64,000 nt of DNA from Brevibacillus massiliensis (GTDB lineage Bacteria > Bacillota > Bacilli > Brevibacillales > Brevibacillaceae): NCBI RefSeq assembly GCF_000311785.1, contig NZ_HE978539.1, positions 154,268 through 218,267 of the forward strand, read 5' to 3'. This document shows, one piece after another, positions 27,301-36,412 of this stretch (positions are counted from its first letter, which is position 1; every line of letters begins with the position of its first letter). A model generated the notes under the pieces. That model had not been told where the DNA came from. It searched no databases and saw nothing but the letters and a program-made list of their open reading frames with translations. The position numbers and the translations under genes were made by a program.

Positions 27301-28003
27301 GGCAAAGCAGCTGAACGGGCGAAGCGTCGATGAGGCCGAGTGGGCCAAGCTGAACGCGGCATGCGACGAATGCGAGCAGGCGCTGCAATTGTTAAAGGAC
27401 CAGGTGGCCGTCGCCCGCCAGTCGCTCGCCACGATTGAGTCCAATCATCAAAAATGGCTGTCTCTGCAAGCGCGCTGCACGGAAATAAGAGATGAACAGA
27501 GCAGATTGGAAGAACTGCGGCGGTTGTTCGAAGGAAAGGCGTTCGTTCAGTTTATCGCTGAGGAAAAACTGGCATCGATCGCCCGGGACGCCTCTTTCCA
27601 CCTCGCCCGGATGACGAAGAACCGTTACGGTTTGGAGCTGGGCGCCGAGGGGGAATTCGTCCTGCGCGACGAGGGGGCTGGGGGGCTTCGACGTCCCGTC
27701 AGCACCCTGTCAGGCGGGGAGACCTTCCTGACGTCGCTGGCTTTGGCCCTCGCCTTGTCGGTTGAGATTCAGCTAAATGGCGGGCGGCTGGAGTTTTTCT
27801 TCCTGGATGAAGGGTTTGGCACGCTTGACCCCGAGCTTTTGGAAGTGGTGATGGACGCGCTGGAGCGCCTGCGAATGGCCGACTTTGCGATTGGCGTGAT
27901 CAGCCACGTGCCGGAAATGCGCATGCGCATGCCCCGCAGGCTGATCGTCACGCCTGCGGAGCCGATCGGCGCGGGCAGCCGCATTGCGATGGAAATCGAC
28001 TGA
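24332..28003 (+). CDS. sbcC: Nuclease SbcCD subunit C (Rad50-type ATPase)
   Basis: This 1223-residue SMC-like ATPase has Walker A GPTGSGKST (35-43), long coiled coils (about 190-590 and 640-1020), a zinc hook CPIC at residues 601-604, signature LSGGE near 1126 and Walker B FFLDEGFG near 1159. It bridges and gates DNA ends for SbcD. The GTG start is immediately after the sbcD stop codon, with AAGGAGGAG just upstream, indicating coupling. It is somewhat longer than the usual 1000-1150 residues, the extra length lying in Gln/Glu/Ala-rich coiled coil. Confidence 0.93.
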   Translation: MKPIQLKLSGMHSYRELQVVDFEKLCEAGLFGIFGPTGSGKSTILDAITLALYGQVVRMGGGSHPKEVLNQLEDRLFVSFTFELGGGDMRRRYTIEREFGVDKKGNKRQPEVRLIERAMSPGQEDRVLESKATAATAAVEQLIGLTIHDFTRAVVLPQGQFSRFLTLTGKERNEMLQRMFYLHEYGEKLSEQVRGAYEQNKAELHQLELALAGLGDAGPDALLAASQELESKAKLEVQAAEDYRALSEKRREWEQIRSWQTERSALLDKLAAMQAEAADVEALAERIAEMEASAQVWPVLERYRHIQLRRQQTEQQLQSLRLQRDEQTLVYRHKEQAYQTLQARLRAEEPLLIEEKSRMEQAAQWEEELLREKAALESVQNELAEVQARGERAAKAVAAAERELQRLDEELNLLDGQLQQLSVSAEERKRINGLLEAKKAWKQAVQRLQEAEREAAEAKKQQSNVAEQAHRGQLAWQKASEERERAQNLLAEAEAALQEMPGEEEMERLRDTLVQIKLIGQEWRELSRAQLAWQQRRLALEESWNGAEEQCRQAEAAFQSAAAEQSKKQQFKQQAEENWLRWRQDNLVQHLREQLTEGEPCPICGSVDHRTAHLPGGSEALAAAPLAGEGEYRLALEVCQAELETAEEALRRTSEAWQAAKLELETLKRDRSKLEEEQLVLQERSEQIRNRLAECGEGWQAGSVDELSRMFKEQEANSRLLGERREQQRLLLQSRQQTLAALREQELEQKSAYDKLTAVREQWDERAAAAEKRCSQAQSEADQAAEYLQQLGSSGELAAEHIEAAAAELDERETRHAKLQQTKLERTEQRKRLHAELEQSRSDHTRLAIQQAGLAERLQERRQLWEQKQRQWLERTGGEQARVRLQQLEQQLSRLREEVHTAEQAYKQAADDRQMLMETLLKAEEAAALLARQQQEAEAELQAAVKASGLQELSRVEAAHREREKLADYKARVEHFRTLRSQLEYDEQRLAKQLNGRSVDEAEWAKLNAACDECEQALQLLKDQVAVARQSLATIESNHQKWLSLQARCTEIRDEQSRLEELRRLFEGKAFVQFIAEEKLASIARDASFHLARMTKNRYGLELGAEGEFVLRDEGAGGLRRPVSTLSGGETFLTSLALALALSVEIQLNGGRLEFFFLDEGFGTLDPELLEVVMDALERLRMADFAIGVISHVPEMRMRMPRRLIVTPAEPIGAGSRIAMEID

Positions 28004-28015
28004 GGAGGGGAGACG

Positions 28016-31000
28016 ATGGCGGTACGGTTCATTTTGGGAAGAGCGGGGACGGGCAAAACGACCGAAATCATGCAGCAAATTACCGAACGGATGAAACAGC
28101 AGCGAGACGGTACGCCGCTGATCTACCTGGTCCCGGAACAAGCTACCTTTCAGGTCGAGCGCCGGCTGGCGGCGATGCCGGGATTGGGAGGGTTGATACG
28201 GGCCCAGGTGCTTAGTTTCCGCCGGCTCGCCTACCGGATTTTGCAGGAAGCAGGCGGGATGGCGAAACTCCCCATCGATGAATTGGGCAAACAGATGGTG
28301 CTGAGAATGCTGCTGGAAAAACACGGGGAACATCTCCAGCTGTTCCACCGCGCCGCGCAAAAGCCGGGCTTCGCCGAGCAATTGGCCAGGATGATCAGCG
28401 AATGCAAACGGTACGGGGTGACCCCGGAGATGCTGGCTGAGCGGGAATGGAAGAACAGCACGCTTTCGCAGAAAATGGGCGACCTCTCGCTATTGATGAG
28501 AGAGTACGACCGCTACATGGATGGCGTGTACTACGATACCGACGACATGCTGGGCCGCGTTGCCGAGAAGATCGCCGCTTCCGAGTATTTGCGCGAGGCG
28601 GAAATCTGGCTGGATGGGTTTAGCGGGTTCACCAAGCAAGAATACTTGCTGATCGGGCAGCTGATGCGCTGCGCCCGCGAGGTGACCATCGCCCTCTGCC
28701 TGGACCCGGCGGAACGGGAACAACCGGTCGACCCTCTGCACGTGTTTTATCCGACACAGGATACCTATCAGCGCTTGCTTGAGCTTGCCCGGGAAGCCTC
28801 CGTAGAAGTAGGGCAGCCGATTTTGTTGGAACAAGCGCATCGCTTTGCCGCAAGCCCGCAGCTCGCCCATCTCGAGCGAACCTATTTTTCCCTGCAGCCG
28901 CCGGGACATGCGCCCGCGGCTTCGCGGGAAGGCGAAGTGGAGCTGGTCACGGCTGTAAACCGCCGGGCGGAGGTGCAGGCGCTGGCATTGCGGATTCTCG
29001 CCCTGGTGCGGGATCAGGGATACCGCTGGCGGGAGCTTGGCGTGCTGCTCCGCGATATTGGCATCTACGCGGATGAGATTGCCAGCGTCTTTACCGACTA
29101 CGAGATCCCGTTCTTTTTGGACCAAAAGCGATCCGTGCTGCACCATCCGTTGATCGAACTGGTCCGGTCGGCGCTTGAAGTGGTCACCAAAAAGTGGGGG
29201 TATGAAGCGGTTTTCCGCTGTCTCAAGACGGATCTGATCGCTCCCCCGGGAGCCGAATCCGCGGCAGATGCGCGTTCAGAGGTGGATCTGCTGGAAAACT
29301 ACGTGCTGGCATACGGCATTTACGGTTCACAGTGGTCCAGCGAGCAGCCGTGGTCATTTCATTCGGAGCGGGAGACGGCTTTTGCCGGGATCGACAGCAT
29401 CCGGCGAAGGTACGCCCAGCCGCTGCTCGCCTTTGAACGGGCGGTTAAACAGGCGGAAGGGGAAAACGTCAGAGCGATGACGGCTGCCTTGTATCAATTT
29501 GTCGCCGACTTGCAGGTGGAAGACAAGCTGGCAGAGTGGCAGGGACAGGCAGAAGCGGCGGGAGATTTGGAAGCCGCTCGCGAACACGCCCAGGTGTGGA
29601 ACCAGTTCGTCGATTTGCTCGACCAGGTAGTCGAGGCGATGGGGCAGCTGAAGCTCGATCTGGTTACATACAGCCGCATCCTCGACAGCGGATTGGAAAG
29701 CATCCGGCTCGGGCTTGTTCCCCCGTCGCTCGACCAGGTTGTGATCGGCCAGATGGAGCGATCTCGCCACGCCAATGTCAAAGTGCTGTTCCTGCTCGGC
29801 GTAAACGAAGGGATCATCCCGCAGCGGCCGAGCGAGGAGGGCATTTTGGACGAAGCGGAGCGCGAGCAGGCGGCTGAAACCGGGATTGAGCTTGCGCCCG
29901 GCGCCAGAGAGCGTCTGATGGCGGAGCAGTACCTGCTGTACCGCGCGCTGACTCGCCCTTCGGAGAGGTTGTGGGCAAGCTGTGCGCTGGCAGATGACGA
30001 GGGCAAGGCGCTGCTGCCTTCATCCGCCTTCCAGCGAATCCGGCAGGCGCTTCCCGATGTGACGATCCGACTGTTTACCAACCAGCCGAGCGGACTTGCC
30101 TCGTCGGACGCCGACCTCGTCGGACGTCCGCGGCAGCTGTTCAGCCATCTGCTGAGCCTGCTGCGGCAGATGAAGCAGGGGACGCCGCTAACCCCGTTCT
30201 GGTGGGAGGTGTACGACTGGTTTGCCAGACGGGGGAAGCCGGAATCGGAGGAACATCGCCAGGTCGCCGGCCTGATGTACGACAACCAGGTGAGGAAATT
30301 GCCCCCTGAGCTCAGCAGGGATTTGTACGGGAAAAGCCTCAGGATGAGCGTTTCCAGGCTGGAGCGGTTCCAGGCTTGTCCCTTCTCTCATTTTGCCTCT
30401 CACGGGTTGAGATTGGCGGAGAGGCAGTTGTACAAGCTGGAGCGGTTTGATGTCGGAGAACTGTTCCACGCATCGCTCAAGCGGGCGGTGGAAGAGATGA
30501 ACGAACGGGGGCTCGACTGGGGAAAGCTGAGCGAGCGGGACAGCTTTACTCTGGCAAGCGATGTCGTGGACGAGCTGGTGCCAAAGACCCGCAGCAGCAT
30601 CCTCAGCCGAACGGCCCGCTACCGGTTTGTCACGGGGACGTTGAAGCGGGCAGTGGGACGCGCCCTGGCCGTCTTGGGGGAACATGCCAGACGGAGCCGC
30701 TTTGTCCCGGTCGGCCTGGAAGTGGCTTTCGGACCGGGAGGGGAACTTCCCGGACTTGCGCTGGAGCTGGAGAACGGCGTTACTCTCCAACTCATCGGGC
30801 GAATTGACCGGGTCGATCAATCGGCTGAGGCAGGTCAGCGCTATCTGCGGGTCATCGACTACAAATCGGGGCCAAAATCACTCTCTCTGTCCGACGTCTG
30901 GAACGGGTTGAATCTGCAGCTGCTGGTCTACCTGGACGTCGTCGCAGCCAACGCCAAAGAGTGGCTGGGAGAGGAGTGCGAAGTGGGCGGGGTCTTTTAC

Positions 31001-31513
31001 TACCAGGTAGCCGATCCGTTTATCTCCGCCAAGCGGATGCTGTCGCCCGAGGAAGCGGCCAAGCAGCGTGCCGGCAAGCTCAAAATGAAAGGGCTGATGC
31101 GGGCGGACCGGGAATTGGTGCGCCTGATGGACGATCAACTGGAATCGGGCTGGTCCGACCTGCTGCCGGTCGGGTTGAAAAATGACGGAACGTTCCGGTC
31201 TCAATCCGCGGTGGCGACAGCGGAGGAGTTTGCCGGGCTGCAGAGGCATGTACGCAATACAGTCAAACAGCTGAGCCAGCGGATGGTCGAGGGAGAGATT
31301 GCCATTGCGCCGTATGTACAGGGGACGTTTTCTGCCTGTCAGATGTGTGCGTACAAGCCTGTTTGCCAATTCGATCCGTTGCATGAGGGAAACCGCCAAC
31401 GGATGATCGGCAAACTCCCCAATCGCGAAGTCATGCAGCTTATTATGCAAGAGACCGTGCAGCGGCAAGGGGAAGGAGGAAGTGCACATGGCGATGAAGG
31501 CGGCCAAGCCTGA
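28016..31513 (+). CDS. addB: Helicase-nuclease AddAB subunit B
   Basis: This 1165-residue subunit of AddAB processes double-strand breaks for RecA loading. Walker A GRAGTGKTT is at residues 8-16. The C-terminal RecB-like nuclease contains VIDYKSGPKS. Four cysteines, C788 in RFQACPFSHF and C1108, C1111 and C1117 in CQMCAYKPVC, form the iron-sulfur staple typical of AddB. The ATG follows GGAGGGGAG. The last 26 bases overlap the start of addA. Confidence 0.93.
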   Translation: MAVRFILGRAGTGKTTEIMQQITERMKQQRDGTPLIYLVPEQATFQVERRLAAMPGLGGLIRAQVLSFRRLAYRILQEAGGMAKLPIDELGKQMVLRMLLEKHGEHLQLFHRAAQKPGFAEQLARMISECKRYGVTPEMLAEREWKNSTLSQKMGDLSLLMREYDRYMDGVYYDTDDMLGRVAEKIAASEYLREAEIWLDGFSGFTKQEYLLIGQLMRCAREVTIALCLDPAEREQPVDPLHVFYPTQDTYQRLLELAREASVEVGQPILLEQAHRFAASPQLAHLERTYFSLQPPGHAPAASREGEVELVTAVNRRAEVQALALRILALVRDQGYRWRELGVLLRDIGIYADEIASVFTDYEIPFFLDQKRSVLHHPLIELVRSALEVVTKKWGYEAVFRCLKTDLIAPPGAESAADARSEVDLLENYVLAYGIYGSQWSSEQPWSFHSERETAFAGIDSIRRRYAQPLLAFERAVKQAEGENVRAMTAALYQFVADLQVEDKLAEWQGQAEAAGDLEAAREHAQVWNQFVDLLDQVVEAMGQLKLDLVTYSRILDSGLESIRLGLVPPSLDQVVIGQMERSRHANVKVLFLLGVNEGIIPQRPSEEGILDEAEREQAAETGIELAPGARERLMAEQYLLYRALTRPSERLWASCALADDEGKALLPSSAFQRIRQALPDVTIRLFTNQPSGLASSDADLVGRPRQLFSHLLSLLRQMKQGTPLTPFWWEVYDWFARRGKPESEEHRQVAGLMYDNQVRKLPPELSRDLYGKSLRMSVSRLERFQACPFSHFASHGLRLAERQLYKLERFDVGELFHASLKRAVEEMNERGLDWGKLSERDSFTLASDVVDELVPKTRSSILSRTARYRFVTGTLKRAVGRALAVLGEHARRSRFVPVGLEVAFGPGGELPGLALELENGVTLQLIGRIDRVDQSAEAGQRYLRVIDYKSGPKSLSLSDVWNGLNLQLLVYLDVVAANAKEWLGEECEVGGVFYYQVADPFISAKRMLSPEEAAKQRAGKLKMKGLMRADRELVRLMDDQLESGWSDLLPVGLKNDGTFRSQSAVATAEEFAGLQRHVRNTVKQLSQRMVEGEIAIAPYVQGTFSACQMCAYKPVCQFDPLHEGNRQRMIGKLPNREVMQLIMQETVQRQGEGGSAHGDEGGQA

Positions 31514-34500
31514 ACACTGGACAGATGAGCAGTGGCAGGCGATTACAGAGAGAGGAGACCATCTGCTGGTAGCGGCTGCCGCGGGATCGGGGAAGACGTC
31601 GGTACTGGTCGAGCGCATCATCCGCCGGGTCAGCGATCCCGAAGAAGAAGTGGGTGTGGACCGACTGCTCGTTGTCACATTCACCAACGCGGCGGCGGCC
31701 GAAATGCGGCAGCGGATCGGCGAGGCGCTGCGCAAGGCGCTTGAAGCAAACCCGGCTTCTCCGCATCTGCGCCGCCAGTTGACCCTGCTGCAGCGGGCGA
31801 CGATAACGACGCTCCACTCCTTTTGCTTGGGACTGCTCAGGCAGTATTACTACCTGGTCGACGTGGATCCCGATTTCCGCATTGCCGATGAATTGGAAAT
31901 CGAACTGCTTCGCCAGGACGTATTGGAAGCAAAGCTGGAAGAGTGGTATCAGGACGATGCCGAATTTCTCGCCTTGGCCGACGCGATGATTGACGGGAGG
32001 GACGACACCGGTCTGGTAAACCTGCTCCTGCAGCTGCACAACTTTTCGCGGAGCCATCCCGAACCGGACGCCTGGCTGCGCCAGTCTGCCGAGATGTTTG
32101 AGCTGCAGGAAGGGGCCTCGCTCGCAGACCATCTCTGGACGAGGTATCTGCTGGAGGCGCTCAGCCTGGAAGTGAAAATGATCCTGGGACTGCTGGAAAA
32201 AGCGATTGCACTCGCCGGAGCGCCTGACGGACCTGGCAGTTACCTGCCCTTGCTTGAACAGGAGCGGGATGCCGTCCAGACGGCTGTACTTGCCTGTGAA
32301 TCCGGTTGGGAGCCGCTGCGCCGGGCATTGGCCGCGATCTCGTTTGGCAAACTCCCGGCGGCCAAAGGGGTGGATGACGCTCTGAAAAAGCAGGTGCAAA
32401 GCCTGCGCAACAAAGCGAAAGAGAAAGTGGAGGCGCTGCAGGAAGAGTACTTTGCAGCAACGGATGAAGATTACCTGCGCGACCTGCGCCGCTTGGCTCC
32501 GCTGATGGGAACACTGGCCCGGGCAGTGAGCCAGTTTGACGCGGCTTTTGCGGCGGAAAAACAGGCCCGCGGCTTGGTTGACTTCAGCGACCTGGAGCAT
32601 CTCGCCCTGCAAATTTTGCGCGAGTCCGACGAGGCGGGAGGGTTCCGGCCGTCGTCTGTCGCCCGAAAGCTGCAAGATCAGTTTGCAGAGGTGCTGGTCG
32701 ACGAGTACCAGGACATCAACCTGACCCAGGAGACAATACTGCAGTTGGTCTCGCGCGATCCGGGCGAGGGGACTGCAGGCAACCGCTTTATGGTTGGGGA
32801 CGTGAAACAGAGCATCTACCGCTTCCGGCAAGCGGAGCCCAGGTTGTTTTTGGAAAAATATGTATCATATCGAACGAGTGGCGAAGGCGAGCGGCAGGGG
32901 GCGGGACGGCGAATTGATCTGGCGGCGAACTTCCGCAGCCGCACGGTCGTCGTCGATGCGGTCAACTTCCTGTTTCGCCAGATCATGACCCCGCGCGTGG
33001 GCGAGATCGCCTACGACAGGTCCGCCGAGCTGATCGGCAGGGCTCGTTATCCAGATGCCTACTCGGATGCGTTGGACGTGGAAGTGCATCTGATCGACCG
33101 TCACCTGCCCGATGGAGATGATGACGGCAACAAGAACTTTGGCGGGGACGGGATAGATGAGGTCCCGGGCGGCGGTGAATCCGCTGAGGGATACGAACTG
33201 CTGGAAGCCGAGCAGGTTGGTGCCCCGCAGTTGGAGGCCAGGCTGATCGCAGAGCGGATCCGCAGGTGGATGGAGCCGGGAGCGGGATCGGCGCCGCTGC
33301 ATGTCTTTGACAAAAGCAGCGGAGGGATGCGGCCGCTGGCTTACCGGGATATCGTCATCCTGCTGCGGGCCAACGCCGGCTGGGCGCAGCCGATGATGGA
33401 GGAGCTGCAGGCAGCCGGGATTCCCGTGTATGCCGAGCAGAACGGAGGCTACTTCTCCGCCACTGAGGTAGAGGTCATGCTGTCGCTGCTGCGCGTTATC
33501 GACAATCCGCAGCAGGATATTCCGCTGGCGGCAGTGCTGCGCTCGCCGATCGTCGGTCTGACTGAACAGCAGCTGGCCGAATTGCGCATTGCCAATCCGG
33601 GCATCCCCTTCCATCAGGCAGTGCAGCTTTACGTTCGCGAGGGACGGGATGAGAGCGAGCTGGACAGGCGTTTGCGCGACTTTTTCCGGCGTGTTGAAGA
33701 CTGGCGGACAGCAGCCAGACGCGGTTCTCTCGCTGATCTGCTAGCACGGATTTACCGCGAAACGGGCTATCTGGAGTTTGTCGCTTCGCTGGAAAACGGT
33801 CAGCAGCGGCAGGCGAATCTGCGGGCGCTGTACGACCGCGCCCGCCAATATGAGGCTACATCGTTTCGCGGACTGTTCCGCTTCCTGCGATTTGTCGACC
33901 GGCTGCAGCAAAAAGGGCGTGACATGGGAGAGGCCCGCACGATCGGGGAGAATGAAGACGTTGTGCGGGTCATGACCATCCACAAGAGCAAGGGTTTGGA
34001 GTTTCCCGTGGTATTTGTCGCCGGGTTAGGGAAACAATTTAACACGATGGATGAAAAGAAGCACTTCCTGCTGCACAAAGACCTCGGTTTTGGCCCCAAG
34101 GTGTCCGATCCCGAGCTTCGCCTTCGTTATCCCAGCCTCGCGTACCAGGCGGTCCGACATCAGCTTCACCGCGAGATGCTGGCTGAGGAGATGCGCGTTC
34201 TGTACGTCGCTTTGACGCGGGCGCGGGAGAAGCTGATCTTGGTTGCTTCCGAGAAAAATCTGGCGAAAAGCATTACCGCCTGGTGTGATCAGGCTGGTTC
34301 GGGGGATGCGCTGGCTGACGAGGATCTCATCCAGGCAAAAAGCTGCCTGGACTGGGTAGGTCGGGCCCTGGTGCGCCACCCGGCCGGGTCTGCCTTGCGG
34401 GAGAAATGCCGGGAACAGGGAGGAGAACTCAGCCTCACGACTGTGCCCGATGACTCACGCTGGTCGTTTTCCTTCTACCAGGCGGACCAGTTTTCCGCAA

Positions 34501-35348
34501 AAAAAGCGGAAACGAACCTGGATCGGCAGGTCTGGGAGCGAATCGTCAGCCTGCAATCAGTGGGGAGCAGACCGGAAGATCCATTCTGGCGGGAGCAGCT
34601 TGAACGTCAGCTGACCTGGAGCTACCCGCACCTCCTGGCTGCGCAGACCGCGGCCAAGTGGAGCGTCAGCGAGCTGAAACGGGTGACTGAAGATGTCTCG
34701 GAAAGCGAGCAGCTCAGGCTGTCTGCTGATGCAAGTCCGGCTCGCAAATGGGCGCAGGTCAACAAGAAGCCGCGCTTTCTCACGGAACAGACAACCAAGA
34801 CCTTTAGCCGGGCGGAGATCGGAACGATTGTGCATACGGTCATGCAGCAGCTGGACCTGAAACAACCCCTGGACGAAGCCGGCGTGCTGCACCAGCTGCA
34901 GGACATGGTGGACCGGGAATACCTCACCCGGGAGCAGGCTGCACAGGTAAACTGTCAGCAAATTGCTTCATTCTTCGCCTCGCCGCTGGGCCAGCGGCTG
35001 AAAGCCGCGGCCCGGGTGCATCGCGAGCTGCCGTTTACGATGGCCGTCCCATTGGATCAGATCCTGTCTGATGCCTTTACGGAAACAGAGGAGCAGGTAA
35101 TCGTGCAAGGGGTTATTGACTGCCTGGCAGAAGAACGGGACGGTTCGCTGATTTTGGTCGACTACAAGACAGACGCCATGATCGGCAGCGATCGTGCCGC
35201 CTCGCTTGATCAGCTAACCAACCGCTATCGGAAACAGCTCCAGCTTTACACGCAGGCAGTCGAACAGATCTGGCAGCGGCGAGTCGACAAAAGCTACCTG
35301 TACTTCTTCTCCGCAGGAGAGGCCGTCCTCGTCGGCGAAGGCAAGTGA
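31488..35348 (+). CDS. addA: Helicase-nuclease AddAB subunit A
   Basis: This 1286-residue UvrD-type helicase with C-terminal nuclease is the translocating subunit of AddAB. Walker A AAGSGKTS is at 31-38; other helicase motifs include FTNAAAAEMRQRI, VDEYQDIN, VGDVKQSIYRFRQAEP, MTIHKSKGLEFPVVFV and LYVALTRA. The nuclease motif is DYKTD at 1225-1229. The ATG at 31488 has GGAGG eight bases upstream and lies inside the end of addB; a GTG two codons earlier is less well placed. A strong terminator follows. Confidence 0.94.
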   Translation: MAMKAAKPEHWTDEQWQAITERGDHLLVAAAAGSGKTSVLVERIIRRVSDPEEEVGVDRLLVVTFTNAAAAEMRQRIGEALRKALEANPASPHLRRQLTLLQRATITTLHSFCLGLLRQYYYLVDVDPDFRIADELEIELLRQDVLEAKLEEWYQDDAEFLALADAMIDGRDDTGLVNLLLQLHNFSRSHPEPDAWLRQSAEMFELQEGASLADHLWTRYLLEALSLEVKMILGLLEKAIALAGAPDGPGSYLPLLEQERDAVQTAVLACESGWEPLRRALAAISFGKLPAAKGVDDALKKQVQSLRNKAKEKVEALQEEYFAATDEDYLRDLRRLAPLMGTLARAVSQFDAAFAAEKQARGLVDFSDLEHLALQILRESDEAGGFRPSSVARKLQDQFAEVLVDEYQDINLTQETILQLVSRDPGEGTAGNRFMVGDVKQSIYRFRQAEPRLFLEKYVSYRTSGEGERQGAGRRIDLAANFRSRTVVVDAVNFLFRQIMTPRVGEIAYDRSAELIGRARYPDAYSDALDVEVHLIDRHLPDGDDDGNKNFGGDGIDEVPGGGESAEGYELLEAEQVGAPQLEARLIAERIRRWMEPGAGSAPLHVFDKSSGGMRPLAYRDIVILLRANAGWAQPMMEELQAAGIPVYAEQNGGYFSATEVEVMLSLLRVIDNPQQDIPLAAVLRSPIVGLTEQQLAELRIANPGIPFHQAVQLYVREGRDESELDRRLRDFFRRVEDWRTAARRGSLADLLARIYRETGYLEFVASLENGQQRQANLRALYDRARQYEATSFRGLFRFLRFVDRLQQKGRDMGEARTIGENEDVVRVMTIHKSKGLEFPVVFVAGLGKQFNTMDEKKHFLLHKDLGFGPKVSDPELRLRYPSLAYQAVRHQLHREMLAEEMRVLYVALTRAREKLILVASEKNLAKSITAWCDQAGSGDALADEDLIQAKSCLDWVGRALVRHPAGSALREKCREQGGELSLTTVPDDSRWSFSFYQADQFSAKKAETNLDRQVWERIVSLQSVGSRPEDPFWREQLERQLTWSYPHLLAAQTAAKWSVSELKRVTEDVSESEQLRLSADASPARKWAQVNKKPRFLTEQTTKTFSRAEIGTIVHTVMQQLDLKQPLDEAGVLHQLQDMVDREYLTREQAAQVNCQQIASFFASPLGQRLKAAARVHRELPFTMAVPLDQILSDAFTETEEQVIVQGVIDCLAEERDGSLILVDYKTDAMIGSDRAASLDQLTNRYRKQLQLYTQAVEQIWQRRVDKSYLYFFSAGEAVLVGEGK

Positions 35349-35349
35349 A

Positions 35350-35395
35350 AAAAAGGAACGCCCCGGGAAATACCCCCGGGCGTTCCTTTTTTTGT
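35350..35395. terminator. Bidirectional terminator between addA and the wall hydrolase gene
   Basis: GGAACGCCCCGGG pairs with CCCGGGCGTTCC and the hairpin is flanked by A-rich and T-rich runs on either side, so it should terminate both convergent genes. Confidence 0.88.
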
Positions 35396-35406
35396 AGCTA
35401 GTGGAG

Positions 35407-36036
35407 TTATTTAAGTACGTAAACCTTGATATCTTGCACACCGAAGTAGGAAGCGTCATTCGTTGGCAGGAAGATGTCCACACGCTCCCCCTTTATTGCG
35501 CCGCCGATGTCGGCTGCTTTCGCCACCATGCCACCGTCTGGCAAATGGGGAGATTTGTATCCTGTGATGTATACGGTGGAACCGAGCGGAATCACCTTTG
35601 GGTCTACCGCGATGGTTCCCACTTTTAATGGATTTCCGAAGTAATCCACACCAGCCCAGCCGCCGTTTTCAGCTGCAGAAGCCGTGTAGCCGGTAGCTTT
35701 TGCCGAGATGACTCTACTGAAAGACAAGGTTTTGCCTGCAGGGGTAGTAATGGTGCTCTCCAGTGCTTTCGGAGCAGAAGCACTGGCAGCCTTAACTGTT
35801 GCGTTTTTGTTCTCTGGGAGTTGGATTTTTTGGCCAATTTGCAAATTGTACGGATCGAGACCCTGATTGGCAGCAAGGATCGATTGCAGGGGGATGTTGC
35901 GTTCCTGTGAAATTTTGAAAAATGTGTCATTTTGTTTGATTTCGTAAGTAGCAGCAAATGTTGGGGTAGAGATACTTGCGAACAGCAGAGCGCAAGCCGT
36001 GGACGCCAAAGTTTTTCTGGCTGACCATTTTTTCAT
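35407..36036 (-). CDS. Secreted LysM and 3D-domain wall hydrolase (YocH-like)
   Basis: This 209-residue secreted protein has a signal peptide (about residues 1-28, cleavage after TFA), one LysM peptidoglycan-binding domain (29-74, YEIKQNDTFFKISQERNI), an Ala-rich linker and a 3D domain (about 110-209) with the Asp-bearing AVDPKVIPLGS and DIGGAIKGERVDIF motifs found in MltA/YocH-type muralytic enzymes. The second ATG (36036) is correctly spaced from AAGGAG, whereas the first (36042) is too close. A c-di-AMP riboswitch occupies the leader. Confidence 0.88.
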   Translation of the reverse strand: MKKWSARKTLASTACALLFASISTPTFAATYEIKQNDTFFKISQERNIPLQSILAANQGLDPYNLQIGQKIQLPENKNATVKAASASAPKALESTITTPAGKTLSFSRVISAKATGYTASAAENGGWAGVDYFGNPLKVGTIAVDPKVIPLGSTVYITGYKSPHLPDGGMVAKAADIGGAIKGERVDIFLPTNDASYFGVQDIKVYVLK

Positions 36037-36056
36037 CAACATCTTCTCCTTTCACA

Positions 36057-36195
36057 TGCCTACGAGGTTAGTTGTCGGGTTCGGGTCAAGGAGGCTGCCC
36101 TACGCAATTGCGATTCACCCCAAATCGAAGGCCGCTTTTGACCCTCGATAAAAAAAGTCCCCCGCACTTCCTGTTTGGGAAGTTTCGGCGATAAC
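36057..36195 (-). ncRNA. c-di-AMP riboswitch (ydaO-yuaA type)
   Basis: Read on the minus strand, this leader contains the conserved blocks of the ydaO-yuaA aptamer in order: TCGCCGAAACTT, GCGGGGGAC, GGGGTGAATCGC, GTAGGG, GACCCGAACCCGACA and CTAACCTCGTAGGC. The ribosome site of the wall hydrolase gene begins about ten bases after the aptamer, so closing of the last stem could hide it. A TATAAT box (minus strand, 36240-36245) lies upstream. In Bacillus this riboswitch class represses wall hydrolase and osmolyte or potassium transport genes when c-di-AMP is high. Confidence 0.9.
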
Positions 36196-36344
36196 AATCC
36201 ATACGATAACATAGGTTCTTGTTTAAAATAAATGATAAAATTATAGTAGCAGTGTAAATTATTGTCCCTTGACAGTCAGGTTTTTTCTTCTTGTCTTTCC
36301 ATGGCGGACGTTTTTAAGCCAATGTATACAAGGGATGGAATCGT

Positions 36345-36373
36345 TTGGACTGACTAAAAATACGTGCTATACT
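36345..36373 (+). promoter_or_regulatory. Sigma-A-type promoter of purU
   Basis: TTGGAC (36345-36350) and TATACT (36368-36373) are 17 bases apart, ending 40 bases before the purU start. Confidence 0.65.
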
Positions 36374-36412
36374 AAAGGGAAAACGGCAACGAGAGATAGA
36401 GGAGAGAAACAA

